Positions 1 to 10,200 of a stretch of 64,000 nucleotides of DNA are shown piece by piece. The DNA is from CAVQJU01 sp963712905 (GTDB lineage: Bacteria > Acidobacteriota > Vicinamibacteria > Vicinamibacterales > CAVVIG01): the NCBI GenBank assembly GCA_963712905.1, contig CAVQJU010000008.1, forward strand, positions 248,001-312,000, written 5' to 3'. The notes under the pieces were generated by a model. That model ran no database searches and had not been told where the DNA came from. It saw only the letters and a list, made by a program, of their open reading frames with translations. Position 1 is the first letter of the stretch; every line of letters begins with the position of its first letter. A program made the translations under genes and the position numbers.

Positions 1-2
1 GG

Positions 3-2555
3 CTCCGTGACGAGGCCGTCACATATCAACGCCTGCTGACCAGCGGGGCGTTTCATTCATCGTTGATGTCCGGCGTCGTCGCCCCGCTCACGGCCGCGGC
101 CCGTGAGGTGCGAATCGGGCCGGCGCGGATTCCCTACGTGTCGAATGTGACGGGGGAGTGGATTACGGAGACGGACCTCAGGGATCCCGCGTACTGGGGC
201 CGGCACGTGGTGTCGACGGTTCGATTTGGCGCGGGCGTCGACACGCTGCTCACCTGGGGCGCTGCCGTCTTTCTCGAGGCAGGTCCCGGTCAGGCGCTGG
301 GCTCGCTGGTCCGGCAGGTCGCCCGCACACGCGACAACCGGATCTCGGCTGTGGAGGTGATCGGTTCGCTGCCTTCGGCGCGCGACAACGATCCGGGCGG
401 CGAGCATGTCGTGCGGGCGCTGGGACGGCTGTGGCTCGCCGGCATCGTGCCCGACTGGCAGGCGTACCACGCGAGCGAGCGGCGGCTGCGGGTCGAGTTG
501 CCGACTTATCCGTTCGAGCGCAAGCGGTACCGGGCAGACCCGGCTGATGCCGTTTCGGGACATGCCCAGCCGTCGGCGCCGGCGGAATCGCGCCGCGCGA
601 ATCTGGATGCCTGGTTTGCGATCCCGTCGTGGTCGCGATCGCAGCCTCCCTCGTTGACATCTGCCGCGTCCGGCCGATGGCTCGTGTTTCTGGATGGGTC
701 CACGCCCGGAGAACAGCTTGCCGAGCAACTCGAACGGCGAGGACATGCAGTCGTGCGCGTTCGAGCCGGAGACGGCTTCGGGCGCACGTCAGGCCATGAA
801 TACATGGTTCGGCCCGCAGTTCGAGGCGATTACGACTTGCTGGTGTCCGAGCTGCGCGCATCCGATGCGCTGCCGGATGCCGTGCTCCATCTCTGGCTGC
901 TGTCCGGCTGCCCGATCGCCGGGAGCAGCGACGACTCGTTCGCGGAGGCGTGCCTGTCGCGGGGCTTTTTCAGCCTGCTGTATCTCGCGCAGGCGTGGGG
1001 CGATCTCGCGGCGACCACCAGCCTGCGCGTCGTGGTCGTCAGCGATCCGATTCACGACGTGACCGGCACCGACGGAATCTGCCCGGAGAAAGCCACGGCG
1101 CTTGGCGCCGTTCGCGTGATGCCCCAGGAGTACGAAGGCCTCAGCTGCCGCATCGTCGACGTAGTGGCGAGCGCGGACGGCCTTCAACCGCGTGCGGCAG
1201 CGCAAATCATCGCGGAGATCGAATCGGATGCGGCGGAACCCGTCGTGGCGTATCGGGGCATCGATCGATGGATTCAGACGGTGGAGCCCGTGCAGCTTCC
1301 CGGCTCTTCCGATCGGCCGGGCCTGCTTCGCGACGAGGGGACGTACTTGATCACCGGCGGTTACGGCGCCATCGGGCTGGAAATCGCGCGCTACCTGGCG
1401 TCGGCGGCGCGGGCGAATCTGATCCTCGTGGGACGGGGAGGCCTGCCGGCCCGCGAACTCTGGCAGAAGCACCTGTCCCTTCACGGACGAGAGGACGAAG
1501 TCAGCCGGAAGATCCGGGCGGTGCAGGCGCTCGAAGAATCGGGAGGCCGCGTGTTTGCCGCCCGCGCCGATGTCGCGAGCGAGGCGCAGATGCGCGAAGT
1601 CGTGGCGGAAGCGCAACGCCGCTTCGGTCGGATCGACGGTGTCTTCCATTCGGCCGGAGTCGCCGGCGGTGGCGTCATGCAACTGCGCAAGGCCGACGAC
1701 GTGGCGGCCGTGATGCGGCCGAAGGTCACGGGCACCCGGGTGCTCGCCCGTGTATTGGCCGATGACGCGCCGGACTTCGTGTGGCTGTGTTCGTCGCTGA
1801 ACGCCCTCAACGGCGGGATCGGCCAGGCGGATTACTGCGCGGCCAATGCCTATCTGGATGCCTTCGCCCGCGCACAGACGGCTGGCGGCGGCACGTTCAC
1901 GATCTCCGTGAACTGGGACACATGGCGCGATGCCGGAATGGCGGTCAACGCCACCCTGCCGGCGGCCCTCGCCGTCGCCAGGGAGCAGGCACTGGCAGCG
2001 GGCATGACGTCCGCGGAAGGTCTCGAGGCCGTTCTGCGGTCGCTGGCGGCCGGTCTGCCCCAACTCCTGGTGTCGACGAGCGGCTGGCGGCGACCTGTGT
2101 TTCTCGACGGCGATGGGACGGCGGAGAGGGGTCAGCCTGGAGCGACCGCGCCTGTGGGCGCTGCGCTTCCACTGAACCCCCGGCCGAGCCTCGCGTCACC
2201 GTACGTGGCTCCTGAAGGCGAGCTCGCTCAAAAGATCTGCGACGTCTGGCGCGACGCGCTGGGCGTGCAGCAGGTGGGGATGGACGACAGCTTTTTTGAT
2301 CTCGGCGGGCACTCGCTGCTCGCGATTCAGGTGATGGCGCGTCTCAATGCGGACTTCGGCACCGCGATTCCGGTTGCCAGGCTGTACGAAGGCCTGACGC
2401 CGTCGTTTCTCGCGGAACTGGTGCGCGAGGGGCGTCCCGTCGCCGCTGGCGAATCGGGCGATGGGGACGAGCGTCAGGAACGGCAGAAGCGGCAAAAACA
2501 GCACCAGGACAAGCGCCGGGTAGCGCGGACAGGGCAGGGGAGGCTCGTTCAATGA
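3..2555 (+). CDS. Type I polyketide synthase, 3' part (AT-KR-ACP), truncated by window start
   Basis: The reading frame is open from base 3, so the gene starts upstream of the window. Visible order: the C-terminal third of an acyltransferase (motif T-S-G-A-F-H-S near base 45), a ketoreductase structural subdomain, a catalytic ketoreductase (NADPH motif GGYGAIG near base 1356, catalytic Tyr in DYCAAN near 1833), and an ACP (Ser in DLGGHS at 2313). The protein ends in a basic Gln/Arg/Lys-rich tail that is probably a docking element. There is no DH or ER, so this module should leave a beta-hydroxyl. The specificity motif is GAFH where the other three ATs have HAFH; the last His, the catalytic one, is kept. 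The stop overlaps the next start as ATGA. Confidence 0.93.
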   Translation, partial: LRDEAVTYQRLLTSGAFHSSLMSGVVAPLTAAAREVRIGPARIPYVSNVTGEWITETDLRDPAYWGRHVVSTVRFGAGVDTLLTWGAAVFLEAGPGQALGSLVRQVARTRDNRISAVEVIGSLPSARDNDPGGEHVVRALGRLWLAGIVPDWQAYHASERRLRVELPTYPFERKRYRADPADAVSGHAQPSAPAESRRANLDAWFAIPSWSRSQPPSLTSAASGRWLVFLDGSTPGEQLAEQLERRGHAVVRVRAGDGFGRTSGHEYMVRPAVRGDYDLLVSELRASDALPDAVLHLWLLSGCPIAGSSDDSFAEACLSRGFFSLLYLAQAWGDLAATTSLRVVVVSDPIHDVTGTDGICPEKATALGAVRVMPQEYEGLSCRIVDVVASADGLQPRAAAQIIAEIESDAAEPVVAYRGIDRWIQTVEPVQLPGSSDRPGLLRDEGTYLITGGYGAIGLEIARYLASAARANLILVGRGGLPARELWQKHLSLHGREDEVSRKIRAVQALEESGGRVFAARADVASEAQMREVVAEAQRRFGRIDGVFHSAGVAGGGVMQLRKADDVAAVMRPKVTGTRVLARVLADDAPDFVWLCSSLNALNGGIGQADYCAANAYLDAFARAQTAGGGTFTISVNWDTWRDAGMAVNATLPAALAVAREQALAAGMTSAEGLEAVLRSLAAGLPQLLVSTSGWRRPVFLDGDGTAERGQPGATAPVGAALPLNPRPSLASPYVAPEGELAQKICDVWRDALGVQQVGMDDSFFDLGGHSLLAIQVMARLNADFGTAIPVARLYEGLTPSFLAELVREGRPVAAGESGDGDERQERQKRQKQHQDKRRVARTGQGRLVQ

Positions 2556-5500
2556 CGGCAGGACGATCCACGGATTCCACCGACCGCTCGGACATTGCCA
2601 TCGTCGGCATGAGCGGCCGGTTTCCAGGCGCCAGGAACATCGAGACGTTCTGGCAGAACTTGAAGGACGGCGTCGAGTCGAGAACCGTGTTCTCGGACGA
2701 CGACCTGCGCGCGCAGGATGTGCCGTCCATGATGTTGAACTACCCCGGGTGGGTGAAGTCCGGCTTCACGCTCGACGACATCGAGATGTTCGATGCCCGG
2801 TTCTTCGGCCTGACCCCGCGCGAGGCCGATGTCATCGACCCGCAACACCGCATCTTTCTCGAAACGGCCTGGGAGGCTCTCGAGAACGCCGGCTACGACA
2901 GCGAGCGCTACGACGGATCGATCGCCGTGTTCGGAGGCTCCACCTTCAGCGGCTATCTGTCCCACAACGTGATGAAGAACGGCAAAGTCGTCAAGAGCGT
3001 CGGCGGCCGGCAGGCCGTGTACGGCAGCGTGCCCGACTATATGGTCACGCGCGTCTCGTACAAGCTGAACCTCAGAGGCCCGTGCATGTTCGTGCAGAGC
3101 GCCTGCTCGACGTCGCTCGTGGCCGTGCACCTCGGGTGTCAGAGCCTGCACAGTCACGAGTCCGACATGGTGCTCGCCGGCGGCGTCTCCGTCGCGATAC
3201 CGCACAGGATGGGATACCTGTACGAGGACGGCGGCATGATGTCGCCCGACGGCCTGTGCCGGACGTTCGACAGCCGGGCCAAAGGCACTGTGTTCGGCAG
3301 CGGCGTCGGCATCGTGGTGTTGAAGCGGCTCGCTGACGCCATCGCTGACGGCGACACGATTCACGCCGTCATCAAAGGCGGAGCCGTCAACAACGACGGA
3401 TCCCTCAAGGTTGGCTTCACAGCTCCGGGCGTCGTCGGCCAGTCGCAGGCGATTGCCGAGGCGATGGCGAGCGCCGGCGTTCATCCGGAGTCGATCAGCT
3501 ACGTCGAGGCCCACGGCACGGGCACGGAGCTCGGCGATCCGATCGAGATCTCGGCGTTGACCCGCGCGTATCAGGCCAGCACCGACCGTACCGGCTACTG
3601 CGCCGTCGGTTCCGTCAAGCCGAACGTCGGCCACCTCGACGCCGCGGCCGGCGTGAGCAGCCTGATCAAGACGGTGATGTCGCTCAAGAACCGCCAGATC
3701 GCGCCGACGATCAACTACGAGCAGCCGAATCCGAAGATCGATTTCGAGAACAGCCCGTTCTATGTGAACACCGTGCTGCGCCCGTGGCCGGCCGACGGCA
3801 CCCCGCGCCGCGCCGGCGTGAGCAGCTTCGGCTTCGGCGGCACGAACGCGCACCTCATCGTGGAAGAAGCTCCCGAGCCGAAGCCGTCCGGGCCGGCAAG
3901 GAGCCAGCAGGTCCTGCTGCTCTCCGCGAAAACCGAAACGGCGCTCGAAGCGGCGGCGGCGCGGCTGGCTGAACACCTGATCGAGCACCGCCAGGCGAAT
4001 CTCGCCGACGTGGCGTACACGCTGACTGTTGGCCGCCGGATGTTCAAGCATCGCCGCGTGGTCGTGTGCGGAACCGTTCCCGAGGCCATTGACGCGTTGC
4101 AGGGCGGCGACACCCGGCGGGTTTACACCGGCGAAGCGAGCGGCAACGAGCGATCGGTTGTCTTCATGTTCCCCGGGCAGGGTTCCCAGTACGTGAACAT
4201 GGGCCTCGATCTCTATCGCGAGGAACCCGTATTCCGCGGTGTCGTTGACGATTGCGCGACGCAGCTCGAGCCGCATCTCGGCTTCGACCTCAGGTCGGTG
4301 CTGTTTCCGCCCGACGGTCCGAGCGAGGCCGCATCAGAACGTCTGAAGCAGACAGCCGTCACACAGTCGGCGCTTTTCGTGATCGAACTGGCCATGGCCC
4401 GGCTCTGGATGAGCTGGGGTGTCGTGCCTGCCGCAATGATCGGCCACAGCATCGGCGAGTACGTCGCGGCGTGCGTGTCCGGCGTGCTGCGGCTCGAGGA
4501 TGCGCTGCGGCTCGTCGCGCTCCGAGGACGATTGATGGGCGAGATGCAACCGGGCACGATGCTCGCCGTCCCGCTCCCCGAAAACGAACTGCAGGGCCTG
4601 CTCGGCAGCGACGTCTGGCTGGCTGCCGTGAACGCACCCTCGCTGTGCGTGGTGTCCGGCGAGAAGGCGGCTATCGACGCGTTCGCCGATCGACTGCGCC
4701 AGCAGGGCATCGAGGGCCGTCCGCTCCACACGTCGCATGCCTTTCACTCCGGCATGATGGACGCCGCGGTCGAACCCCTCGTCCAAGCCGCGAAGGGCCT
4801 CGAACTGGGCGCTCCGCAGATTCCGTACGTCTCGAACGTCACCGGCACGTGGATCACCGAGTCGCAGGTGCGGGACCCGCAGTATTGGGGACGCCACATG
4901 CGCGGATGCGTCCGCTTCGGTGATGGCGTGGCCTCGCTGCTCAGGAGCGCCGAGCGCGTCTGGCTGGAGCTCGGCCCCGGCAGCGCGCTGAGCTCGCTCA
5001 CGCGGCAGCAGCTGAAGGATCGATCGACAGCGTCCACGCTGCCGACGATGCGCCAGGCGCAGGAGCAGGCGTCCGACGTCGCGGTCGTGATTGGCGCGCT
5101 GGGCCGGCTGTGGCTCGGGGTCTCGCCCATCGAGTGGCCGCGTTTCTACGCCGATCAACGCCGCTATCGGATCGCGGTCCCGACGTACCCGTTCGAGCGC
5201 ACGCACCACTGGGTGGAGGCGGAGCGCGCGACCCGCTCGGTGATGCTGAGGCTTCTTTCCCAGACGCCGCTGATCGACTTCTCGGAATGGTTTCACGTTC
5301 CCACGTGGAAGCGGACCCGGCCGGCCGCTCCGGCGGTTGCCAACGCCAATGACGGGGAGACCCGGACCTGCGTCGTGTTCGCGGACGAGGGTGGAGTGGG
5401 CGCCCGCATGGCGGCCGCTCTGACCGGGCTCGGCTACCGCGCCGTCATCGTCGAACCGGGTTCGGCGTTTGCGAAGCTGAGCGCCGACCGATACACCGTC

Positions 5501-7243
5501 GCACCGGCGGAGCGCAACGACTACACGGCGCTGATGCGCGACCTGACCAACGAAGGCGCGGCGCCCGTCGCGGTCGCGCACCTCTGGATGCTCACGCGCC
5601 TCGGAGAGCGGGGCGCGGTGGTCCCGCGCGCATATGAGGACCGGGGATTCTACAGCCTGATCGGTCTGGCGCAAGCCATCGGCGAACTGGGGATTTCGTC
5701 GCCGATGCGCATCGGCGTGTTCACCGAAGGCGTGCACGAGGTGACGGGACAGGAAACGCTGCTGCCTGAGAAGGCGACGGTTATCGGACCGTGCCGGGTC
5801 ATTCCGCAGGAGTTCCCGAATATCGCCTGCCGGCAGATTGATATCGAGCTCGCCGCCGCGAATAGCGAGAAGCAGATTGCGGGCATGGTCAGCGAGCTGT
5901 TCGCCTCGGGTACCGAACCCATCGCCGCATACCGCGGGGGTCGCCGTTGGCTGCGCACGTTCGACCCGGCCCGGTTCGATCCCGTCGCCGAGAGCGCAGC
6001 CTCGCGGCTGCGGCAGGGTGGCGTGTATCTGATTACCGGCGGCCTGGGCGGCGTGGGCCTCGTGCTGGCCGAGTACCTGGCACGGGAGTTCAAAGCCAGG
6101 CTGGTGCTGACGGGAAGGCGAGGCCTGCCGCCACGCACCCAGTGGGCCGATCACGTCGCGGCCCGCGGGCCGTTAGACGCCACGTCGAAACGGATCCAGA
6201 CCGTCGAGGCACTCGAAGCCGCCGGCGGTGAAGTCCTCGTGGGGGCGGCGGACGTCGTCGACGAGGCAGCGATGCGGGCCGTCGTCGAGGAAGCGTGCGC
6301 GCGATTTGGCCGGATCGACGGCGTGATTCACGCGGCCGGCGTGGCGGGCGGCGGGATGATCCAGCTGAAGACTCCGGAGATCGCCGACGCCGTGCTGGCC
6401 CCGAAGGTGACCGGCACACAGGTCCTCGAGCGTGTCCTCGCCGGTCGGAAGCTGGATTTCCTGATGCTGTGCTCGTCGTTGACGGGCGTGCTCGGCGGCG
6501 TGGGACAGGTGGATTACTGCGGAGCCAACGCTTACCTCGACGCCTTCGCGGCGTATTACACGGCGACGACGGGGAACTTTGCGATTGCCGTGAACTGGAA
6601 CGCCTGGCGGGAAGTCGGCATGGCCGTCGACACCGAGGTGCCGGCCGCGCTCAGGGACACGTTGAAGGGGGCGATGCTCGCGAGCGGCATCACCAACGGC
6701 GAAGGCGTGGACGCGTTCAAGCGGATCCTCGCGCATGCAACCGAGGCGCAGGTGGCGCTGTCGCCATTCGACGTTCAGGTGGCGATTGATGCGGAAGGGC
6801 TTCCAGCGGACGGCGACGATCCGGCGCTCGAAGCCGCGGCCGGAGACGGTTCGGCCCGCCAGGCGGCCGGGCATGCCCGGCCGAATCTCCCCACGCCCTA
6901 CGTTGCGCCATCGACCGAGGTCGAGAAAAAGCTGTGCACGATCTGGCAGGACGCAGTCGGCATCGAGCCCGTCGGCGTGAACGACAACTTCTTCGATCTC
7001 GGCGGGCATTCGCTCCTCGCCGTCCAGGTGATGGGTGCGATCAACCGCGCGCTCAAGACGTCGGTTCCGGTTGCGAAGTTGTATGAAGGTCTCACGGTCG
7101 CGTTCCTCGCCAACGCGATCACGCAGAGCAGCGAGCCCGATCGGCCGGAGACAGAGGACGCGGATCTCGCGGAGAGGCGCCGGGAGAAGAGCCGGCGGCA
7201 GAAGGAACATCAACAGCGGCGACGCGTCGCCCTCGGGCGATAA
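2552..7243 (+). CDS. Type I polyketide synthase, one module KS-AT-KR-ACP
   Basis: This 1563-residue single-module PKS extends and reduces a polyketide by one unit. KS at about residues 12-430 has Cys185 (SACSTS), His321 (HGTGT) and His361. AT from about 536 has Ser633 in GHSIGE and an HAFH motif ending at His732, which predicts malonyl-CoA. The KR nucleotide-binding site (GGLGGVG) is near 1160 and catalytic Tyr1322 is in DYCGAN; neither the LDD (B-type) nor the W (A-type) signature is present, so stereochemistry is not called. The ACP phosphopantetheine Ser is Ser1487 (LGGHSLL). The C-terminus is a strongly basic tail resembling that of the upstream PKS. Start is the ATG overlapping the previous stop. 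Confidence 0.96.
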   Translation: MTAGRSTDSTDRSDIAIVGMSGRFPGARNIETFWQNLKDGVESRTVFSDDDLRAQDVPSMMLNYPGWVKSGFTLDDIEMFDARFFGLTPREADVIDPQHRIFLETAWEALENAGYDSERYDGSIAVFGGSTFSGYLSHNVMKNGKVVKSVGGRQAVYGSVPDYMVTRVSYKLNLRGPCMFVQSACSTSLVAVHLGCQSLHSHESDMVLAGGVSVAIPHRMGYLYEDGGMMSPDGLCRTFDSRAKGTVFGSGVGIVVLKRLADAIADGDTIHAVIKGGAVNNDGSLKVGFTAPGVVGQSQAIAEAMASAGVHPESISYVEAHGTGTELGDPIEISALTRAYQASTDRTGYCAVGSVKPNVGHLDAAAGVSSLIKTVMSLKNRQIAPTINYEQPNPKIDFENSPFYVNTVLRPWPADGTPRRAGVSSFGFGGTNAHLIVEEAPEPKPSGPARSQQVLLLSAKTETALEAAAARLAEHLIEHRQANLADVAYTLTVGRRMFKHRRVVVCGTVPEAIDALQGGDTRRVYTGEASGNERSVVFMFPGQGSQYVNMGLDLYREEPVFRGVVDDCATQLEPHLGFDLRSVLFPPDGPSEAASERLKQTAVTQSALFVIELAMARLWMSWGVVPAAMIGHSIGEYVAACVSGVLRLEDALRLVALRGRLMGEMQPGTMLAVPLPENELQGLLGSDVWLAAVNAPSLCVVSGEKAAIDAFADRLRQQGIEGRPLHTSHAFHSGMMDAAVEPLVQAAKGLELGAPQIPYVSNVTGTWITESQVRDPQYWGRHMRGCVRFGDGVASLLRSAERVWLELGPGSALSSLTRQQLKDRSTASTLPTMRQAQEQASDVAVVIGALGRLWLGVSPIEWPRFYADQRRYRIAVPTYPFERTHHWVEAERATRSVMLRLLSQTPLIDFSEWFHVPTWKRTRPAAPAVANANDGETRTCVVFADEGGVGARMAAALTGLGYRAVIVEPGSAFAKLSADRYTVAPAERNDYTALMRDLTNEGAAPVAVAHLWMLTRLGERGAVVPRAYEDRGFYSLIGLAQAIGELGISSPMRIGVFTEGVHEVTGQETLLPEKATVIGPCRVIPQEFPNIACRQIDIELAAANSEKQIAGMVSELFASGTEPIAAYRGGRRWLRTFDPARFDPVAESAASRLRQGGVYLITGGLGGVGLVLAEYLAREFKARLVLTGRRGLPPRTQWADHVAARGPLDATSKRIQTVEALEAAGGEVLVGAADVVDEAAMRAVVEEACARFGRIDGVIHAAGVAGGGMIQLKTPEIADAVLAPKVTGTQVLERVLAGRKLDFLMLCSSLTGVLGGVGQVDYCGANAYLDAFAAYYTATTGNFAIAVNWNAWREVGMAVDTEVPAALRDTLKGAMLASGITNGEGVDAFKRILAHATEAQVALSPFDVQVAIDAEGLPADGDDPALEAAAGDGSARQAAGHARPNLPTPYVAPSTEVEKKLCTIWQDAVGIEPVGVNDNFFDLGGHSLLAVQVMGAINRALKTSVPVAKLYEGLTVAFLANAITQSSEPDRPETEDADLAERRREKSRRQKEHQQRRRVALGR

Positions 7244-7255
7244 CACGAGAGAACC

Positions 7256-10200
7256 ATGGATCAATCAGAAGAGATGGACAACGTGGACGCGCCGGTGACC
7301 GGAGTCGCGGTCATCGGCATGGTGGGCCGTTTCCCGGGCGCGAACGACCTCGACACGTTCTGGCGAAACATCCGGGACGGCGTCGAATCCATCACGTTCT
7401 TCACCGACGAACAGATGGCGGCGACGGGCGCCGACGCTGAGCTGCTCAAGAACCCGAGCTTCGTCAAGGCGCGAGGCGTCGTGGACGAGGTCGATCAGTT
7501 CGACGCCGGGTTCTTCGGCTACAGCAACCGCGACGCGCTGTTGATGGATCCGCAGCAGCGTCTCTTCCTGCAGTGCGCCTGGGAAGCCCTCGAGGACGCC
7601 GGTTACGACCCGCGCTCGTATCGCGGCCTGGTCGGCGTGTACGGCGGGTCGACGGCGAGCTCGTATCACAACCTGCTATACGCGAATTTCGGCCAGCTCA
7701 ACGCCGACGGCCTCTCCATCGCCATCGGCAACGAACTGCCATTCCTCACGACGCGGGTCTCGTACAAGCTCGATCTCAAGGGACCGAGCTGTCCCGTGCA
7801 GACGGCCTGCTCGACCTCGCTGGTGGCCGTCCACCTTGCCTGTCAGGGCCTGCTGAACGCGGAATGCGACATGGCGCTGGCCGGCGGCGTCTCCCTCCGG
7901 CTTCCACAGGAGGCCGGGTATTTCTATCAGGAAGAAGGCATTCTCTCGCCCGACGGGCATTGCCGATCGTTTGAAGCCAAGGCGAACGGCACCATCTTCT
8001 CGAACGGCGCCGGTATTGTCGTGTTGAAGCGGCTCGACGATGCGCTGGCGGACGGCGACACGGTGTATGCGGTCATTCGCGGATCCGCCATCAACAACGA
8101 CGGCGCGCGTCGGGCGAGCTTCACGGCGCCCGGCGTCGGCGGGCAGAGCCAGGTGATCGCGGACGCCCTGGCCAGCGCCGAAGTGGACCCCGAGACGATC
8201 TCGTACCTCGAAGGCCACGGCACTGCGACGGCCCTCGGTGATTCGATCGAGGTCCAGGCTCTGACCAAGGCCTTCGGGACGTCGAAGCGCGGGTACTGCG
8301 CCATCGGATCGGTCAAGGCCAACATCGGTCACCTCGATGCCGCGGCCGGCGTCGCCGGCCTGATCAAGACGATCCTGTCGATGCAGAACAAGCAGCTGCC
8401 CCCGACGGCTCACTTCGAGAAGCCGAATCCGGATATCCAGTTCGAAGCCACGCCCTTCTACGTGAACGCGAAACTTCGCGAGTGGACGCGGGCGCCCGGA
8501 ACGCCGCGGCGGGCCGGCGTCAGCTCGTTCGGATTCGGCGGCACGAACGCCCACGTGATCGTGGAAGAAGCGCCTGAGGTCTCCCCGCCGGGGCCGTCGC
8601 GGCCGTGGCAGCTGCTGGCGCTCTCGGCGGAGGCGCCGGCGGTGCTCGAGAACTCGAGCGCGCGGCTGTCGCAGTTCCTGAGCACCCACGCGGTGAATCT
8701 CGCGGATGCGGCCTACACGTCGAAAGTCGGGCGGCGCAGCATGAAGCATCGCCGCGCGGTGGTCTGCCGCACGGGGGAGGACGCTGCCAGGGCGCTCGAG
8801 GCGCGCGACGCGAAGGCCGTGTTTTCCGGCAGTCATGACGGTCCGGCCCGTCCCGTGGTCTTCCTGTTCCCCGGGCAGGGCGCGCAGTACGTGAACATGG
8901 GCCTCGAGCTGTATCAGGACGAGGCCGTCTACCGGGAGACGGTCGATCGGTGCGCCGGCCTGCTGACGCCGCATCTCGGCTTCGACATTCGCGAGGTGAT
9001 CTACCCGAAGGGGCCCGCGACCGAGGCGCTGTCTGAGCGGCTGACGCAAACCAGCATCGCGCAGCCGGCGCTGTTCGTGGTCGAGTACGCGCTGGCCCGG
9101 CTGCTCATGGGCTGGGGCATCGTGCCGGACGCGCTCATCGGGCACAGCCTCGGCGAGCTGGTGGCGGCATGCGTCTCCGGCGTTGTGAAGGAGGCCGACG
9201 CGCTGCGCCTCGTGGCGCTGCGCGGACGGCTGATGCACGAGATGCCGACCGGCGTCATGCTCGCGGTGCCGCTGCCCGAGGCCCGCGTGCGCCGGATGCT
9301 CGGCGATGGGCTCTGGCTCGCCGCGATCAACCACGGATCGCTCTGCGTGGTGTCCGGCGACGAGACGCACATCGCGGCGCTCGAGGCGCGGCTGCAGGAA
9401 GAGGGCGCTGAAGGGCAGCGCCTGAACACGTCGCACGCGTTCCACTCGGGGCTGATGGACGGCGCCGTCGCGCCGTTTGTCAAAGCTGTCAGCGAGACCT
9501 CGCTCGGTGCGCCGAAGATTCCCTATATCTCCAACGTGACGGGCACCTGGGTGGAAGCCGCCCAGGCCCAGGATCCGGCGTACTGGGGACGCCAGATTCG
9601 CGAGGCTGTTCGCTTCGGCACCGGCGTGACCGAACTGCTGAAGAAGGAAGAACGGCTGTTCGTGGAGGTCGGGCCCGGCAACGTGCTGAGCGCCCTCGTC
9701 CGCCGGCAAGCGCCGGGCAAGGCCGCCCACATCTTCCCGACCCTGCGTCATGCGCGCGAGGAAGGATCCGCGGTCGCGACGCTGCTCGGCGCGCTCGGCC
9801 GCCTGTGGGTCAACGGCGGCACAATCGACTGGACGGCGTTCTATGGCGACGAGGCGCGGCGCCGCGTCTCTCTGCCGGTGTATCCGTTCGATCGGCAGCG
9901 TTTCTGGGTGGATCCGCCGCCGGCGCGGCCGGCGGACAGCCGCAAGGTGCGCGCGCGGGTAGAGGGACGCAAGCCCGACATCGGCTCGTGGTTCTACGCG
10001 CCGGCGTGGGCGCGGGCGCCGCTGGCGACGGCGGCCGACGGCCTCGCGTCCGCGATGCGGGAGACATGGCTGGTGCTGCTCGACGAGTACCAGCTCGGCG
10101 ATCGCCTCGTCGCGCGGCTCGAGCGTGCCGGACACGACGTGATCGTCGTCACGGCGGGCGAAGGATTCAGGCGCCTCGGATCGGGCCAGTACAGCATCGA

